A DNA stretch of 64,000 nucleotides from Erythrobacter aurantius (GCF_023823125.1 NZ_CP090949.1:3358085-3422084), one strand, 5' to 3'; shown: positions 1 to 9,928, counted from the first letter of the stretch. A program made the numbers and translations. Notes: generated from the sequence alone by a model not told the origin.

Positions 1-339
1 GAGGTTCGGGCCGACACCGTTGGCACCGCCCTGATCGATCGAGTGGCAGGCCGAGCACTTGGCGAAGACTTTTTCGCCATCTTCGACAGTCACGGAGGCC
101 AGCGCTTCGGCGAAGGAAATTTCTTTCGTGCCGGAATCTTCCTCAACCGCGCCTTCGATCACGTAACCCAACTGTTCGGGGCGTTCCGGATCGTAGCCGT
201 GGAAATACTTGTCCGCGAGGATCGAAAAGCCAAGGCCGAGGCCGGCTGCAAAAAGCACCCAACCCGCTGCGGTGTTGAACAGATCGCCCGAGCCCTGATC
301 CGCGCCCTGCGAAGCTTCATTGTTGGTTTCTTGTGTCAT
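1..339 (-). CDS. Membrane-anchored c-type cytochrome (partial, C-terminus off window)
   Basis: Reading leftwards from the ATG at 337-339, the first 113 codons of a c-type cytochrome are present and the rest lies outside the window. A polar N-terminus of about 20 residues precedes one hydrophobic segment (about residues 24-41), which probably anchors the protein in the inner membrane. The haem c attachment motif CSACH follows near residue 96, then the GPNL typical of class I cytochromes c. It is likely an electron carrier facing the periplasm, similar to the membrane-bound cytochrome c552/CycM type. It diverges from pheA over about 130 bp, an arrangement I recall from other sphingomonads. The family is clear; the specific partner oxidase is not. 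Confidence 0.85.
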   Translation of the reverse strand, partial: MTQETNNEASQGADQGSGDLFNTAAGWVLFAAGLGLGFSILADKYFHGYDPERPEQLGYVIEGAVEEDSGTKEISFAEALASVTVEDGEKVFAKCSACHSIDQGGANGVGPNL

Positions 340-471
340 CCCGGCGCTCCCTTAATGCGCCCCCTTGGCCCGTGCAAGGCGAAACGCATCACCATCTGGT
401 GCATCAAACGCAAGAAGCGCCAATAGCCCCACTTGCCGACAACGCAAGGGGGCTCTAGCAGGCTGTCAACC

Positions 472-1365
472 ATGCACAGCTTTCCTGGCCCCGCCCTTTC
501 GATAGTCGAAGAACTGCGCACCGCTGCCGCGGCCGATCCGGCGTGTGCCATCGCGTTTCAAGGTTCTCCCGGTGCAAATTCGCATCGCGCGGCAATGGAA
601 GCGCGCCCTGAAGCGCTACCGCTTCCATGCTTCAGTTTCGAAGACGCGCTTGAAGCGGTGAAGGACGGGCGCGCGGGTCAGGCGATCATCCCGATTGAGA
701 ATTCGCAGCATGGCCGGGTGGCCGACATCCATTTCCTGCTACCCGAAAGTGGCCTTGCCATTGTCGGCGAATACTTCATGCCGATCCATCACGCGCTGAT
801 GGGCCTTGGCGAAGGACCATTCGAAGCCGCCTACAGCCACCCTCAGGCTTTGGGTCAGTCGCGATTCTTCCTGCGGGAGCGGGGCATTGTTCCGCTCAGC
901 TATGCCGACACGGCTGGCGCTGCCGCCTTTGTGGCCGAGAAAGGCGACCCGACGGTTGCTGCCATCGCGCCCGCCATCGCGGCGGAACTTTACGGCTTGG
1001 ATATCGTCGAGCGCAATGTCGAAGACAGCGATGACAACATGACGCGTTTCGTGATCCTCGCGGACAAGCCGACCTTCATCAATGTCGACGCCGGAAAACC
1101 AGCCATCACCACCTTCGTCTTCGAAGTGAAGAACATTCCGGCGGCGCTTTACAAGGCGCTGGGCGGGTTCGCCACCAACGGCGTCAACATGACCAAGCTG
1201 GAAAGCTACCAGCAAGGCACCAGCTTTTCCGCCACCCGCTTTTACGCCGACATCATCGGCATCCCCGGCGATCCGGCAGTCGATCGTGCGTTGGAGGAAT
1301 GTGCGTTTCATTCCAAGGAATTGCGAGTGCTGGGCACCTACGAACAGGGCCGCAAGCGCGGTTAA
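472..1365 (+). CDS. pheA: Prephenate dehydratase (P-protein, stand-alone)
   Basis: Converts prephenate to phenylpyruvate in phenylalanine synthesis. From the ATG at 472 the protein has 297 residues. An N-terminal periplasmic-binding-like dehydratase domain covers about residues 25-200, with PIENSQHG (74-81) and the TRF motif (191-193) that carries the catalytic Thr. A C-terminal ACT regulatory domain spans about 213-290; LESYQ (243-247) stands where many family members have the ESRP effector-binding motif. There is no chorismate mutase domain, so it is the monofunctional alphaproteobacterial type. An upstream in-frame start at 433 would add 13 unconserved residues; 472 fits the family length better. 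Confidence 0.95.
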   Translation: MHSFPGPALSIVEELRTAAAADPACAIAFQGSPGANSHRAAMEARPEALPLPCFSFEDALEAVKDGRAGQAIIPIENSQHGRVADIHFLLPESGLAIVGEYFMPIHHALMGLGEGPFEAAYSHPQALGQSRFFLRERGIVPLSYADTAGAAAFVAEKGDPTVAAIAPAIAAELYGLDIVERNVEDSDDNMTRFVILADKPTFINVDAGKPAITTFVFEVKNIPAALYKALGGFATNGVNMTKLESYQQGTSFSATRFYADIIGIPGDPAVDRALEECAFHSKELRVLGTYEQGRKRG

Positions 1366-1437
1366 CCCCAAAGCACCAGCGAAAAGACGCCAAAGCCTGT
1401 TGCACCGCCGGTGTGGCCATGCCACCAGTGCGCTTGC

Positions 1438-2163
1438 ATGACCAACGCTGTGCAGACCATTCCGGCAGAACAGGGCGCACCTGCCGCAATTCCTGTCGCC
1501 AGCAGCCCTCCTGCCAATGCAGCGGGCGCGCCCGATGGCTGGCAGGAACTGCGCGGCGATCCCGACATCCAGTTTGAAGAGATCACCCTGGTCCCGCCAG
1601 ACCCGCCCGAGCCCGGATGGCTGGCAGAGCTGCTGGGTGCTGTGCTTGATTTTCTCGCCTCGATACTTGCCCCGGTGGGCCAGGCGCTCGGCCTTTCATG
1701 GCCGGTGCTGCAATGGGTGCTGCTGGCCTTACTGGCGGCGTTCGTCCTTTATCTGCTGGCGCGCACATTCGGCCCTCTGGCACAACGCGCCAAAGCTGCA
1801 CGCCGGGCGCGCAGCGAGCCGGAATGGGCGCCAGACCGCGAAGAATCGCTTGCCCTGCTCGAAGATGCGGACCGTTTGGCCGCCGAAGGTCGCTTTGACG
1901 AGGCGACTCACCTGTTGCTGATCCGCAGTGTCGGGCAGATCGCGCGGGCACGGCCCGACTGGGTCGAACCTTCGAGCACCGCGCGCGAACTTGCCGCCCT
2001 GCCCGCGCTTTCCGACAAAGCGCGCGGAGCCTTTGCCACGATTGCCGAGCGGGTCGAACGCAGCCTGTTCGCGCTTACCGCTCTCGACCGTACCGATTGG
2101 GAAGCGGCCCGCACAGCCTATGCCGATTTCGCGCTCAGCCGGATCGAAGGAGGCAAGGCATGA
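1438..2163 (+). CDS. DUF4129 domain membrane protein
   Basis: A 241-residue protein with a Pro/Ala-rich N-terminus, one transmembrane segment (about 88-109) and a cytoplasmic helical domain (about 130-235) with the DUF4129 pattern (EDADRLAAEGRFDEATHLLL region, then a conserved DRTDWEAARTAY-type end). DUF4129 proteins recur beside MoxR ATPases and DUF58 proteins; their biochemical role is unknown. The stop overlaps the next start (ATGA at 2160-2163), so the two are probably translationally coupled. I chose the ATG at 1438; one 27 nt upstream would only add a Cys-rich stretch with no match to the family. The assignment rests on domain pattern and neighbours. Confidence 0.8.
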   Translation: MTNAVQTIPAEQGAPAAIPVASSPPANAAGAPDGWQELRGDPDIQFEEITLVPPDPPEPGWLAELLGAVLDFLASILAPVGQALGLSWPVLQWVLLALLAAFVLYLLARTFGPLAQRAKAARRARSEPEWAPDREESLALLEDADRLAAEGRFDEATHLLLIRSVGQIARARPDWVEPSSTARELAALPALSDKARGAFATIAERVERSLFALTALDRTDWEAARTAYADFALSRIEGGKA

Positions 2164-3458
2164 GCACCGGCATTCAGCGGGCACGCGGCGCATCGCCATT
2201 CAGCCGGGGTGGTTTCCTGGCGGTGCTGGTGGTGGGCTTCATCGCATTTCTGGCCATGCTCTATTTCATCGCCACGGGCGATACCGGTGAACCTGACAGC
2301 GGCGGCGAAGCGCATGCCGCGGCTGACGGGATCAACGGCTATTCAGGGCTGGCAAGGCTGCTCAAGGCGAATGGGTACACCGTCGAAACTTCCCGCAGCC
2401 GCGCCGGGTTCGAGACGACCGACCTGCTGATCCTTACCCCTCCTGCATTCACCGACCCTGAGGAATTCGCCGAAATCCTGAATAATCGCGAGTATCTCGG
2501 CCCGACTCTGGTGATCCTGCCAAAATGGCAGGCGATCAAACCCCGCGATGATGTGATCGAGGCAGACGAGGAACGGATGCAGGACGATTGGGTCAGCCTG
2601 ATCGACGCAAGCGCGCAGGACTGGACCAGCGAGCTGCCGCCCCCCTTCAAGCTTACCCATGAAATCGAGAAACTCGAAGACGATGCGGCAACATCATGGG
2701 GCGGGCTGGAATTGTCGGGCGAGCTTCCGACCAGAACAATCAGCTATGCCGAATCCGGCGCAGGCCTTGAGCCTTTGATCGTTGATGCCGGTGGCCATGC
2801 GCTGGCGGTTCAGGTCGTCGGTGAAGAAGGCAGCGAATACTACGAAAACGCGCATTGGGTCATGTTCGTGGCGGAACCGGACCTCATGAACAATTACGGG
2901 CTTGCCGATCCGACCCGGGCCGCCGCCGCGCTCGCATTGGTGCGGGAGGCTGGATATGGCGATACCGATGCGATCACGATCGACCTGACGCTCAATGGCT
3001 ATGGCGGTTCGGTCAACCTCTTGACCCTCGCCTTCCAGCCGCCATTCCTTGCCGCAACGTTGTGCCTGATCCTCGCCCTGCTGATCGTGGGCTGGCGCGC
3101 TTTCTTGCGGTTCGGGCCGACGGCGGCCCCTGCGCAGGAACTGGCTTTCGGCAAGCGCCGGCTGGTCAGCAATGGGGCCGGGCTGATCGTGCGCGCCCGG
3201 CGGATGCGGCTGCTGGGCGAACCCTATATCGCGTTGATCGAGCGCAAGCTGGCCCATGCGCTCGGCCTTGCCCGGGCGGATGAGGAAACGCTCGACGCTG
3301 CCGTCTCTCGCCGATTGCCCGGTGAAGAAAGCTTTTCCAGCCGCGCCGCACGGCTGCGAGAGGCGGAACGCCCGGTCGACATACTGCGCGCCGCGCAGGC
3401 CCTTTACGAGCTTTTGCACAAGACATCTGGCCATTCAGAAAGAGAAGCATCCCGATGA
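2160..3458 (+). CDS. DUF4350 domain membrane protein
   Basis: A 432-residue protein with an N-terminal transmembrane helix (about 18-40), a periplasmic alpha/beta region of about 250 residues ([16 protein letters not shown] near its start, as in DUF4350), a second transmembrane helix (about 300-322) and a cytoplasmic helical tail rich in Arg and Glu. The start is preceded by GAAGGAGG and overlaps the previous stop. DUF4350 proteins are standard members of MoxR/DUF58 clusters, with a possible sensing or scaffold role at the membrane. That role is inferred from context only. Confidence 0.8.
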   Translation: MSTGIQRARGASPFSRGGFLAVLVVGFIAFLAMLYFIATGDTGEPDSGGEAHAAADGINGYSGLARLLKANGYTVETSRSRAGFETTDLLILTPPAFTDPEEFAEILNNREYLGPTLVILPKWQAIKPRDDVIEADEERMQDDWVSLIDASAQDWTSELPPPFKLTHEIEKLEDDAATSWGGLELSGELPTRTISYAESGAGLEPLIVDAGGHALAVQVVGEEGSEYYENAHWVMFVAEPDLMNNYGLADPTRAAAALALVREAGYGDTDAITIDLTLNGYGGSVNLLTLAFQPPFLAATLCLILALLIVGWRAFLRFGPTAAPAQELAFGKRRLVSNGAGLIVRARRMRLLGEPYIALIERKLAHALGLARADEETLDAAVSRRLPGEESFSSRAARLREAERPVDILRAAQALYELLHKTSGHSEREASR

Positions 3459-4462
3459 GCACAGAAATGGACACACCGCAGCAACAATCCCCGCAAGCCG
3501 GCGCGATGACGCTGCAACAGGTGCGCGATCTCGCACAGGCCATCCGCGCGGAAGTGGCAAAAGCGATTGTCGGGCAGGATGCCATGGTTGATCACCTGCT
3601 AGTCGCCCTGATCAGTCAGGGTCACGTCCTGCTCGAAGGGCCTCCGGGGACGGCCAAGACGTTCCTTGCGCAGGCATTCTCCACCGCGCTCGGCCTAGAT
3701 TACGGGCGCATCCAGTTCACGCCCGATCTGCTGCCGGGCGACATCCTCGGCTCCAACCTGTTCAATTTCCAGACCAGCCAATTCACGCTGACGCGTGGGC
3801 CGATCTTCTGCGAATTGCTGTTGGCGGACGAAATCAACCGCACACCGCCCAAGACACAGGCCGCGCTGCTCGAAGCGATGCAGGAACGCCGCGTGACGCT
3901 GGACGGGGAAACCCACCAGTTGCCGCCCCGCTTCATGGTGGTCGCAACCCAGAACCCGATCGAAAACCAGGGCGTCTATCCCCTGCCCGAAGCCCAGCTT
4001 GACCGGTTCCTGTTCAAGCTGCTGGTCCCCTATCCCGACGAAGCCGAAGAAGCCCGGATCGTTGCCACCTATGGCTCGCGCTCAGGTCCGCAAAAACCAG
4101 CCGATCTGGGGGTCACACCCGTATCCAACGCGCAGATGCTGGCCACCGCCAGTGCCGCGCTGGATCATGTCACCGTGGCCGACGAGATCACCCAGTATGT
4201 CGTGCGGTTGGTGCGGGCGACGCGGGAGCATTCCGAACTGGCTGTCGGCGCATCGCCACGCGCCGCTGTGATGCTCGCAAATGCCGCCCGAGCGCGGGCC
4301 GCGCTTGAAGGGCGGGCCTATGTCATTCCCGACGATGTCAAGGCGCTTGCAGTATCGGTGTTGCGTCACCGCCTGACACTTAGCCCCGCTGCCGAAATCG
4401 AAGGGCGCGACGTGGAAGCGCTGGTGGCCGAATTGATCGACGCGACCCAGGCGCCACGATGA
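3455..4462 (+). CDS. MoxR-family AAA+ ATPase
   Basis: A 335-residue cytoplasmic AAA+ ATPase. Walker A is GPPGTAKT (62-69) and Walker B is LLLADEINR (121-129); the TQNPIE stretch (sensor 1) and a C-terminal lid domain follow, with full family length. MoxR ATPases are thought to act as chaperones that remodel partner proteins, often those with von Willebrand A-like folds such as the DUF58 protein encoded next. The start overlaps the DUF4350 stop (ATGA). It is the energetic core of the seven-gene cluster; its actual client is unknown. Confidence 0.95.
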   Translation: MSTEMDTPQQQSPQAGAMTLQQVRDLAQAIRAEVAKAIVGQDAMVDHLLVALISQGHVLLEGPPGTAKTFLAQAFSTALGLDYGRIQFTPDLLPGDILGSNLFNFQTSQFTLTRGPIFCELLLADEINRTPPKTQAALLEAMQERRVTLDGETHQLPPRFMVVATQNPIENQGVYPLPEAQLDRFLFKLLVPYPDEAEEARIVATYGSRSGPQKPADLGVTPVSNAQMLATASAALDHVTVADEITQYVVRLVRATREHSELAVGASPRAAVMLANAARARAALEGRAYVIPDDVKALAVSVLRHRLTLSPAAEIEGRDVEALVAELIDATQAPR

Positions 4463-4492
4463 TCGGCAGGATGGTGATCGACAAACGCTAGC

Positions 4493-5824
4493 ATGGCATT
4501 CTCCCTGCCCCTTGTCCCGACCAAGCTCGCCGCGTGGCTGATAGCCGCCTTCGCGCCGTTGGCTTTGGTGATCGGCTCCGTTTCGCCAGAGCTATGGATC
4601 ATCGCGCCGGTTGCCGCCGTGGCCCTGATCGCGTTGGTGGTGATCGATGGGCTGATGGCAGGCGGAGTGCGCGAATGGCAGTTTGTAGCGCCCGCCGACA
4701 CGGAAGTGGGGCAGCCGTGCGCGCTCGATGTCCATGCGCGCTTTGCAGGGCGCATGGTCGGCAGGCCAAGGGCGGCGCTGGAATTCGATCCCCGGCTGGG
4801 CGAAGCGGGCAAGGCAGTGCTGGGGCTTGTGCACGATGATGAAACCGCAACCCACAGCGGCACCACCGAAGTAAGGCCGGAACGGCGCGGCACGGGCGAC
4901 ATCAGCCGCGCATGGCTGCGCTGGTCAGGACCACTGGGTCTTGGCGCGCGGCAATCGGTCAAAACGCTTGATACTCAGGTGCGCATCTGGCCCGATCTTT
5001 CACCGGTTCGCTCGCGCGAGTTGCAGACCTTTCTGCGCAACGCCCAGACCGGGCTGATCGCGCGGCGTATTCGCGGCGAAGGCACCCAGTTCGAGGCTTT
5101 GTCGGAATACGAACCGGGCATGGACCGGCGGCGGATCGACTGGAAGGCCAGCGCGCGGCACAACCACCTTTATGCCCGCGAGAACGAAAGCGAGCGCAAC
5201 AACCAGATCGTCTTTGCCTTCGATTGCGGACAGGCGATGTGCGAACCGGTGGACGGCCTGCCGCGCATCGACCGGGCGGTGTCGGCCGCGCTCACCTGTT
5301 CCTATGTCGCCCTGAAAGGTGGCGACAAGGTTTCGCTCTTCGGCTTTGCCCAAAGGCCGCAGGTGATGACGCCGTTTGTGGCGGATTCGCGCGCGTTCCA
5401 CCGCTTGCAAAGCGCGGCGGCGGGCCTCGATTATGAACCGGTCGAGCCCAATTTCACCCTTGCGCTGGCAACGCTGACTTCGAAACTCAAACGCCGTTCT
5501 TTGATCGTGCTGTTTTCCGATTTCACCGATCCTACGGCGGCGGAAATGATGATCGAAAGTATCGGGCGACTGGTGAACAAGCATCTGGTGCTGTTCGTCA
5601 CCATTGCCGACAGCGAGCTCGAAAGTTTCATCGACGAGGAACCGGGCGATGTTGCGACGCTTGCCCGCTCGGTGACGGCGGACACCCTGCTGCACCAGCG
5701 CCAGATCGTGTTGCAGCGGCTCCGTCGCATGGGCGTCGACGTGATCGAAGCGCCCTATCGCCAGATCGGGTATCGTCTGATCGACAAGTATTTCCTGATC
5801 AAGAACAGCGAGGCAATCGGATGA
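4493..5824 (+). CDS. DUF58 domain protein (vWA-like, MoxR partner)
   Basis: A 443-residue protein. The N-terminus has two hydrophobic segments (about 10-30 and 37-58), followed by a beta-rich extracytoplasmic stretch and the DUF58 signature RRRIDWKASAR (about 205-215). The C-terminal half looks like a von Willebrand A fold (VFAFDCGQAM, LIVLFSDFTDP) with the MIDAS-type DxSxS largely lost. DUF58 proteins pair with MoxR ATPases. The gap after moxR is only 30 nt, and the gene ends in an ATGA overlap with the next gene. There is no strong ribosome-binding site, so translation may depend on coupling. Confidence 0.88.
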   Translation: MAFSLPLVPTKLAAWLIAAFAPLALVIGSVSPELWIIAPVAAVALIALVVIDGLMAGGVREWQFVAPADTEVGQPCALDVHARFAGRMVGRPRAALEFDPRLGEAGKAVLGLVHDDETATHSGTTEVRPERRGTGDISRAWLRWSGPLGLGARQSVKTLDTQVRIWPDLSPVRSRELQTFLRNAQTGLIARRIRGEGTQFEALSEYEPGMDRRRIDWKASARHNHLYARENESERNNQIVFAFDCGQAMCEPVDGLPRIDRAVSAALTCSYVALKGGDKVSLFGFAQRPQVMTPFVADSRAFHRLQSAAAGLDYEPVEPNFTLALATLTSKLKRRSLIVLFSDFTDPTAAEMMIESIGRLVNKHLVLFVTIADSELESFIDEEPGDVATLARSVTADTLLHQRQIVLQRLRRMGVDVIEAPYRQIGYRLIDKYFLIKNSEAIG

Positions 5825-6900
5825 AGGCGCCGATGCTGGGATCGTGGTTTGGCCGCCAGGAAATGGCCGCACCCGCCGATATCGAGAGCGCGGCGCTGCG
5901 TTCCGATCGTTTCCGGCTGGAACGCGAAGGCGACTGGCGGCGGCTCGAAGACATTATCGCCCGAATGGAAAAGGGCGGGCTCAAGCGGATCGACGATGAC
6001 GATCTGCTGGCGCTGCCGACGCTGTACCGAACCGCCGCATCCAGCCTGTCGGTCGCGCGTGAAACTTCGCTTGATCTCGCCACACTGTCCTATCTCGAAA
6101 GTCTCGTCCAGCGTGCGTGGTTTCAAGTCTATGGTCCGCGAAAGGGATTCTTCGCCTGGCTGCGCGAGTTTCTTTTTGGCGGATGGAGCCGCGCGGTGCG
6201 CGAAATCTGGCTCGACATCTGCATCGCGCTGTTCGTGATGGTGGCGGGCGCGGTGGTTGGCTGGCTGCTCGTGGTGCAGGATCAGGACTGGTATTATCGC
6301 CTTGTCCCCGCCCAGATGGCCGGGGGGCGGGTGCCGGGTGCCAGCCGGGAAGAATTGCTTTCCACCTTGCAGGTTGAGGAAAGCACGGGCGGCCTGTCCG
6401 CTTTCGCCGCCTATCTGTTCAGCAACAATGCGGGCGTTTGCATTCTCGCCTTCGCGCTCGGATTTGCATTCGGCATCCCTTCGCTGATGCTCCTGATCCA
6501 CAACATGGCATTGCTGGGCGCAGCGCTTTGGCTGTTCAACGAAGCCGGGCTGCTGGTCGAATTCTCGGCCTGGCTGAGCGTGCATGGCACCACCGAACTG
6601 TTCGGCATCCTGCTGGCGGGTGCCGCCGGCCTGCATATCGGGCGGTCGATGGCGTTTCCGGGCGACCGTTCGGTGCTTGATGCGGCGTCTGCCAGCGGCA
6701 GGCGGAGCGCGGTGGTGATGGTGGGCGTGGTGATCATGATGATCGTTGCCGCCTTGCTGGAAGCCTTCCCACGCCAATTGGTCGCCGCATCGGAAAGCCG
6801 CTTTGCAATCGGCGGGGCGTTCCTGACGTTCTGGCTCGCCTATTTCTTCCTCTACAAGCCGCGCAGGCTCGATCATGACACTGCGGAGGAAGCCGCATGA
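5821..6900 (+). CDS. SpoIIM / DUF95-type integral membrane protein
   Basis: A 359-residue protein: a soluble helical N-terminus (about 1-130) and then five or six transmembrane helices in the SpoIIM/DUF95 arrangement, including the conserved FSNNAGVCILAFALG and HGTTELFGILLAG regions. In Bacillus SpoIIM forms part of the DMP peptidoglycan-remodelling complex during engulfment; homologues in non-sporulating bacteria sit in MoxR clusters like this one. A role in envelope or peptidoglycan maintenance is inferred. Overlaps both neighbours by ATGA. Confidence 0.85.
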   Translation: MKAPMLGSWFGRQEMAAPADIESAALRSDRFRLEREGDWRRLEDIIARMEKGGLKRIDDDDLLALPTLYRTAASSLSVARETSLDLATLSYLESLVQRAWFQVYGPRKGFFAWLREFLFGGWSRAVREIWLDICIALFVMVAGAVVGWLLVVQDQDWYYRLVPAQMAGGRVPGASREELLSTLQVEESTGGLSAFAAYLFSNNAGVCILAFALGFAFGIPSLMLLIHNMALLGAALWLFNEAGLLVEFSAWLSVHGTTELFGILLAGAAGLHIGRSMAFPGDRSVLDAASASGRRSAVVMVGVVIMMIVAALLEAFPRQLVAASESRFAIGGAFLTFWLAYFFLYKPRRLDHDTAEEAA

Positions 6901-7826
6901 GCAGCGCCGCCCTCGCGAATGCCGACAAGCGCGCGCGGGTGCTGGTCACGCCCGAGGGCATCGCCGTGCCGGTCAAGGTGGCCTCACGCGCATCGCGGTT
7001 TGGCGCGCTGGCACTCGACTCCATGTTCCTCAACATTGCGCTGGTCCTGTTCCAGATCTTGCTCAGCCTGACTATCGGCGGCGCTGTCGAGGATCTGGCC
7101 GATGCGGCCGACCAGTCGATTTCCGGGGCTGCTGAATTCCTCGTCGTGATCCGGATCCTGTTCGTCTTCATTGCGTGGTACGGGTATTTTCTGGTGCAAG
7201 AACTCGGCCCGCGCGGCGCCACGCTGGGCAAGCGCGCGGTCGGTATCCGCATCGCCGCGCGCGGCGGGGGCAGGCTGACCCCCGAAGCGGTGATCGCCCG
7301 CAATCTGCTGCGCGATATCGAGATATTCTATCCGCTGATCTTCATCATCGTCACGCTAATCACCAGCGCCGCCGGGATCGACGGCGGCAGCATGATCTGG
7401 GCGGCCTTGCTGTGGTTCCTTGTGTTCGCGCTGTTCCCGTTCTTCAACAAGGACGCGATGCGCGCAGGCGACGTGATCGCAGGCACTTGGGTGATCGACG
7501 CGCCGCGCACCAAGCTGGCCGAAGCGCTGTCCACCCAAGGCGCCGCTGCCGATGCGACCAGCGAAACCACCGGGGTACGCTATGAGTTCGGTGAAGAAGA
7601 GCTGTCGGTCTATGGCGAGCATGAGTTGCAGACGCTCGAGCGGTTGCTGCGCGAAGCCCGGCCCGAGGCATTGGCCGCAGTCCACGCCACCATCTGCCGC
7701 AAGATCGGATGGGATCCGGGCGCAGGCGACGAACGCGCTTTTCTCGAAGCCTTTTATGCGCAATTGCGTGCCAAGCTCGAAGGCGACATGCGCTTCGGCA
7801 AACGCAAGGCGGACAAGCATTCATGA
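6897..7826 (+). CDS. RDD-family membrane protein
   Basis: A 309-residue protein. The RDD domain covers about residues 27-200, with RFGALALDSM at the first helix (the position of the R..D signature), further hydrophobic helices, and NKDAMRAGDVIAGTWVI closing the domain as usual. A C-terminal cytoplasmic extension of about 100 residues is rich in Glu and Arg. RDD proteins are membrane proteins of mostly unknown function, some implicated in transport. It completes the DUF4129-DUF4350-MoxR-DUF58-SpoIIM-RDD set, and its stop overlaps the beta-lactamase start (ATGA at 7823-7826). Confidence 0.85.
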   Translation: MSSAALANADKRARVLVTPEGIAVPVKVASRASRFGALALDSMFLNIALVLFQILLSLTIGGAVEDLADAADQSISGAAEFLVVIRILFVFIAWYGYFLVQELGPRGATLGKRAVGIRIAARGGGRLTPEAVIARNLLRDIEIFYPLIFIIVTLITSAAGIDGGSMIWAALLWFLVFALFPFFNKDAMRAGDVIAGTWVIDAPRTKLAEALSTQGAAADATSETTGVRYEFGEEELSVYGEHELQTLERLLREARPEALAAVHATICRKIGWDPGAGDERAFLEAFYAQLRAKLEGDMRFGKRKADKHS

Positions 7827-8767
7827 CGATTTCACGGCGCGGATTTGTGGCGGGATCGCTCATCGCGGGGGCGATGCTGCCCGGCTGTTCGCTGCGCCTG
7901 CCCGAAGTGACACCGCCCGAAACGGGTCCGGGCAACCGCTATGCCGCAATGCTGCGCCAGGTCGAAGGCGAAGCGAACGGGACGCTGGGCGTGGAACTGA
8001 TCAATCTTGCCACGGGCCGGTCCGTCGGGATCAACCGCGATCGGCGGTTCGGTCATGCTTCATCCTTCAAGCTTTCGCTCGCAGCCAAGGTGTTGCAGCG
8101 CCACGCCAGCGGAGAGGATGATGCGGATCGCCTCGTAACGTGGAGCGAAGCCGATTTGCTGGCCTACGCACCCTTCACCCGCGAACGGATCGGCACCGGG
8201 GCCACTATACGCGAATTGGCGCGGGCGACGCAGGTGACTTCGGACAACACCGCCGCCAACCTCCTGCTGCGCGAAATTGGCGGCCCGCCGGCGCTCACCG
8301 GCTTCTGGCGCTCGATTGGCGATGAAGTGAGCAGGGTCGACCGGTGGGAACCGGAGATGAACATCGTCCCGCCGAGCGAATATCGTGACACCACCACCCC
8401 GGCCGCCATGGCGCGCACCGTGGCGAAGATCGTCTATGGCGATGTGCTGCCGCAGGCTGAGCGGTCCGATCTAAAAAGCTGGATGGTCGAGACCAACACG
8501 GGGTTGCGCCGCGTGCGCGCGGGGCTGCCCGAAGGCTGGGTGGCGGGCGACAAGACCGGCACAAGCGGGCTGATCGGCACCGATGGCAATTACATCGACA
8601 TCGGGTTCGCAGAAAGCCCTGACGGGCTGCCGCCGATCATATTCGCCTGCTATCTGAGGGCGCGGCAGGCGGATGACGATATGCAGACCCGCGCCGAGAC
8701 TGCACTGGCGCGGGTTGGCGAGGTGATTGTGCGGTTTGCCCGCGATAAATCCGGGCTGATCGACTGA
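7823..8767 (+). CDS. Class A beta-lactamase, predicted lipoprotein
   Basis: A 314-residue serine hydrolase with every class A catalytic motif: S80-x-x-K83 (SSFK), S140-D-N142, E176-P-E-M-N180 (the general-base Glu of the omega loop) and K244-T-G246. The N-terminus has SRRGF at residues 4-8, Tat-like, followed by a hydrophobic segment and a lipobox LPGC with Cys22, so it is probably exported, perhaps by Tat, and lipidated. Because Glu166 and the SDN loop are intact it should hydrolyse beta-lactams rather than be a mere DD-peptidase relative; the substrate range cannot be read from sequence. The start overlaps the RDD gene stop, placing it in the MoxR operon. Confidence 0.88.
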   Translation: MTISRRGFVAGSLIAGAMLPGCSLRLPEVTPPETGPGNRYAAMLRQVEGEANGTLGVELINLATGRSVGINRDRRFGHASSFKLSLAAKVLQRHASGEDDADRLVTWSEADLLAYAPFTRERIGTGATIRELARATQVTSDNTAANLLLREIGGPPALTGFWRSIGDEVSRVDRWEPEMNIVPPSEYRDTTTPAAMARTVAKIVYGDVLPQAERSDLKSWMVETNTGLRRVRAGLPEGWVAGDKTGTSGLIGTDGNYIDIGFAESPDGLPPIIFACYLRARQADDDMQTRAETALARVGEVIVRFARDKSGLID

Positions 8768-9928
8768 TCAATGATCGGGCGTATTGCCCGAACCCGCCCC
8801 ATCCTCTCCTCCAAAGATAGCGACTTCGTTCATCCCGTCGCTGTTGGCGCGGCCGCGATACATGCCGGTGGTGTTGAAGCTGTAAAGAGCGTGGCCCTCG
8901 GGCGTGACGAGGATAATGCCGCCATCACCGCCAAGCTCGGCAACTTCGGCCATGACGTCATCGGCAGCCCTCTGAGCCCGCCGAGCATGCCAGATCTGGC
9001 GAGATGTCTCACCATCTCCAGTAACCATTTCGCGAAGTTCACCAGTCAGACCATCTTCAGGGATTGGTGTGACAACGGGCGCCTGACCTGCAATCCGCAA
9101 CCTTGTGCAAATCTCCTGCGCCACGCCGACGCGGATGAAATATTCACCCCATCCTGTCGCCGAGACCGCGCAGGAGCGGTTGTCCGCATAGGTGCCCGCG
9201 CCAATCACCGGGGCATCGCCAATGCGGCCCCAACGCTTGCCAGTCATCCCGCCGGTCGACGTGCCCGCCGCCAGATTGCCGTGCTGGTCCAGAGCGACCG
9301 CGCCGACCGTTCCGAACTTGTGATCGACATCGAGCGCAGACAACTCACGCGCCTTCATCCGTTCGAGCGCCTGCCGCCGGGCCTCCGTCGCGAACCATTC
9401 GGGCGGGGTGACTTCAAACCCGCGTTCGGTCGCAAACTGCTCCGCGCCCTCCCCCATCAGGAAGACGTGCGGGCTGTCGGTGCGCACCATGTCGGCGAGC
9501 AGGATCGGGTTCCTTACTGTGGTAACGCCCGTCACCGCCCCAGCGCTGCGATCGCGACCGTCCATGATCGAGGCGTCGAGTTCGTTGCGCCCTTCCCATG
9601 TGAACACCGCGCCGCGCCCGGCATTGAACAGCGGCGAATCCTCCATCGGGATGATCGCCGCTTTCACTGCGTCCATCGCGCTGCCGCCTTCGGCCAGCAC
9701 CTTCGCCCCGGCGTCCAGCGCCTGCTGCAAGGCTGCCTCATACTCCGCGCGCCGTTCCGGCGTCATGTTGTCCGGGCTGAGCGTGCCTGCCCCGCCGTGG
9801 ATCGCGATCGACCATTTGGGAGCTTCGTCCATCGGGGCATCCTTATGCGCCTCGGCATGGGCCGGGGAAAGGGTGGGAAGGAGTGCGAAAAGGCCGGCAG
9901 TGATCGCGGCAAGGACAGCGTTTTTCAT
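8768..9928 (-). CDS. Isoaspartyl peptidase / type III L-asparaginase (Ntn hydrolase)
   Basis: Plant-type asparaginase/isoaspartyl peptidase of about 386 residues with an N-terminal signal peptide ending near SPAHA (24-25), so it should act in the periplasm. The precursor self-cleaves before the catalytic Thr in HKFGTVGAVAL (Thr207). The substrate pocket motifs GTSTGGMTGK (222-231) and GAGTYAD are present, and the N-terminal half carries the family IHGGAGTL (43-50). The likely role is degrading isoaspartyl dipeptides from damaged proteins or releasing ammonia from asparagine. Start chosen at the ATG at 9928 (MKNAVL); one 9 nt upstream (MQPMKN) is equally possible. It diverges from the SDR gene across about 60 bp. 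Confidence 0.9.
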   Translation of the reverse strand: MKNAVLAAITAGLFALLPTLSPAHAEAHKDAPMDEAPKWSIAIHGGAGTLSPDNMTPERRAEYEAALQQALDAGAKVLAEGGSAMDAVKAAIIPMEDSPLFNAGRGAVFTWEGRNELDASIMDGRDRSAGAVTGVTTVRNPILLADMVRTDSPHVFLMGEGAEQFATERGFEVTPPEWFATEARRQALERMKARELSALDVDHKFGTVGAVALDQHGNLAAGTSTGGMTGKRWGRIGDAPVIGAGTYADNRSCAVSATGWGEYFIRVGVAQEICTRLRIAGQAPVVTPIPEDGLTGELREMVTGDGETSRQIWHARRAQRAADDVMAEVAELGGDGGIILVTPEGHALYSFNTTGMYRGRANSDGMNEVAIFGGEDGAGSGNTPDH

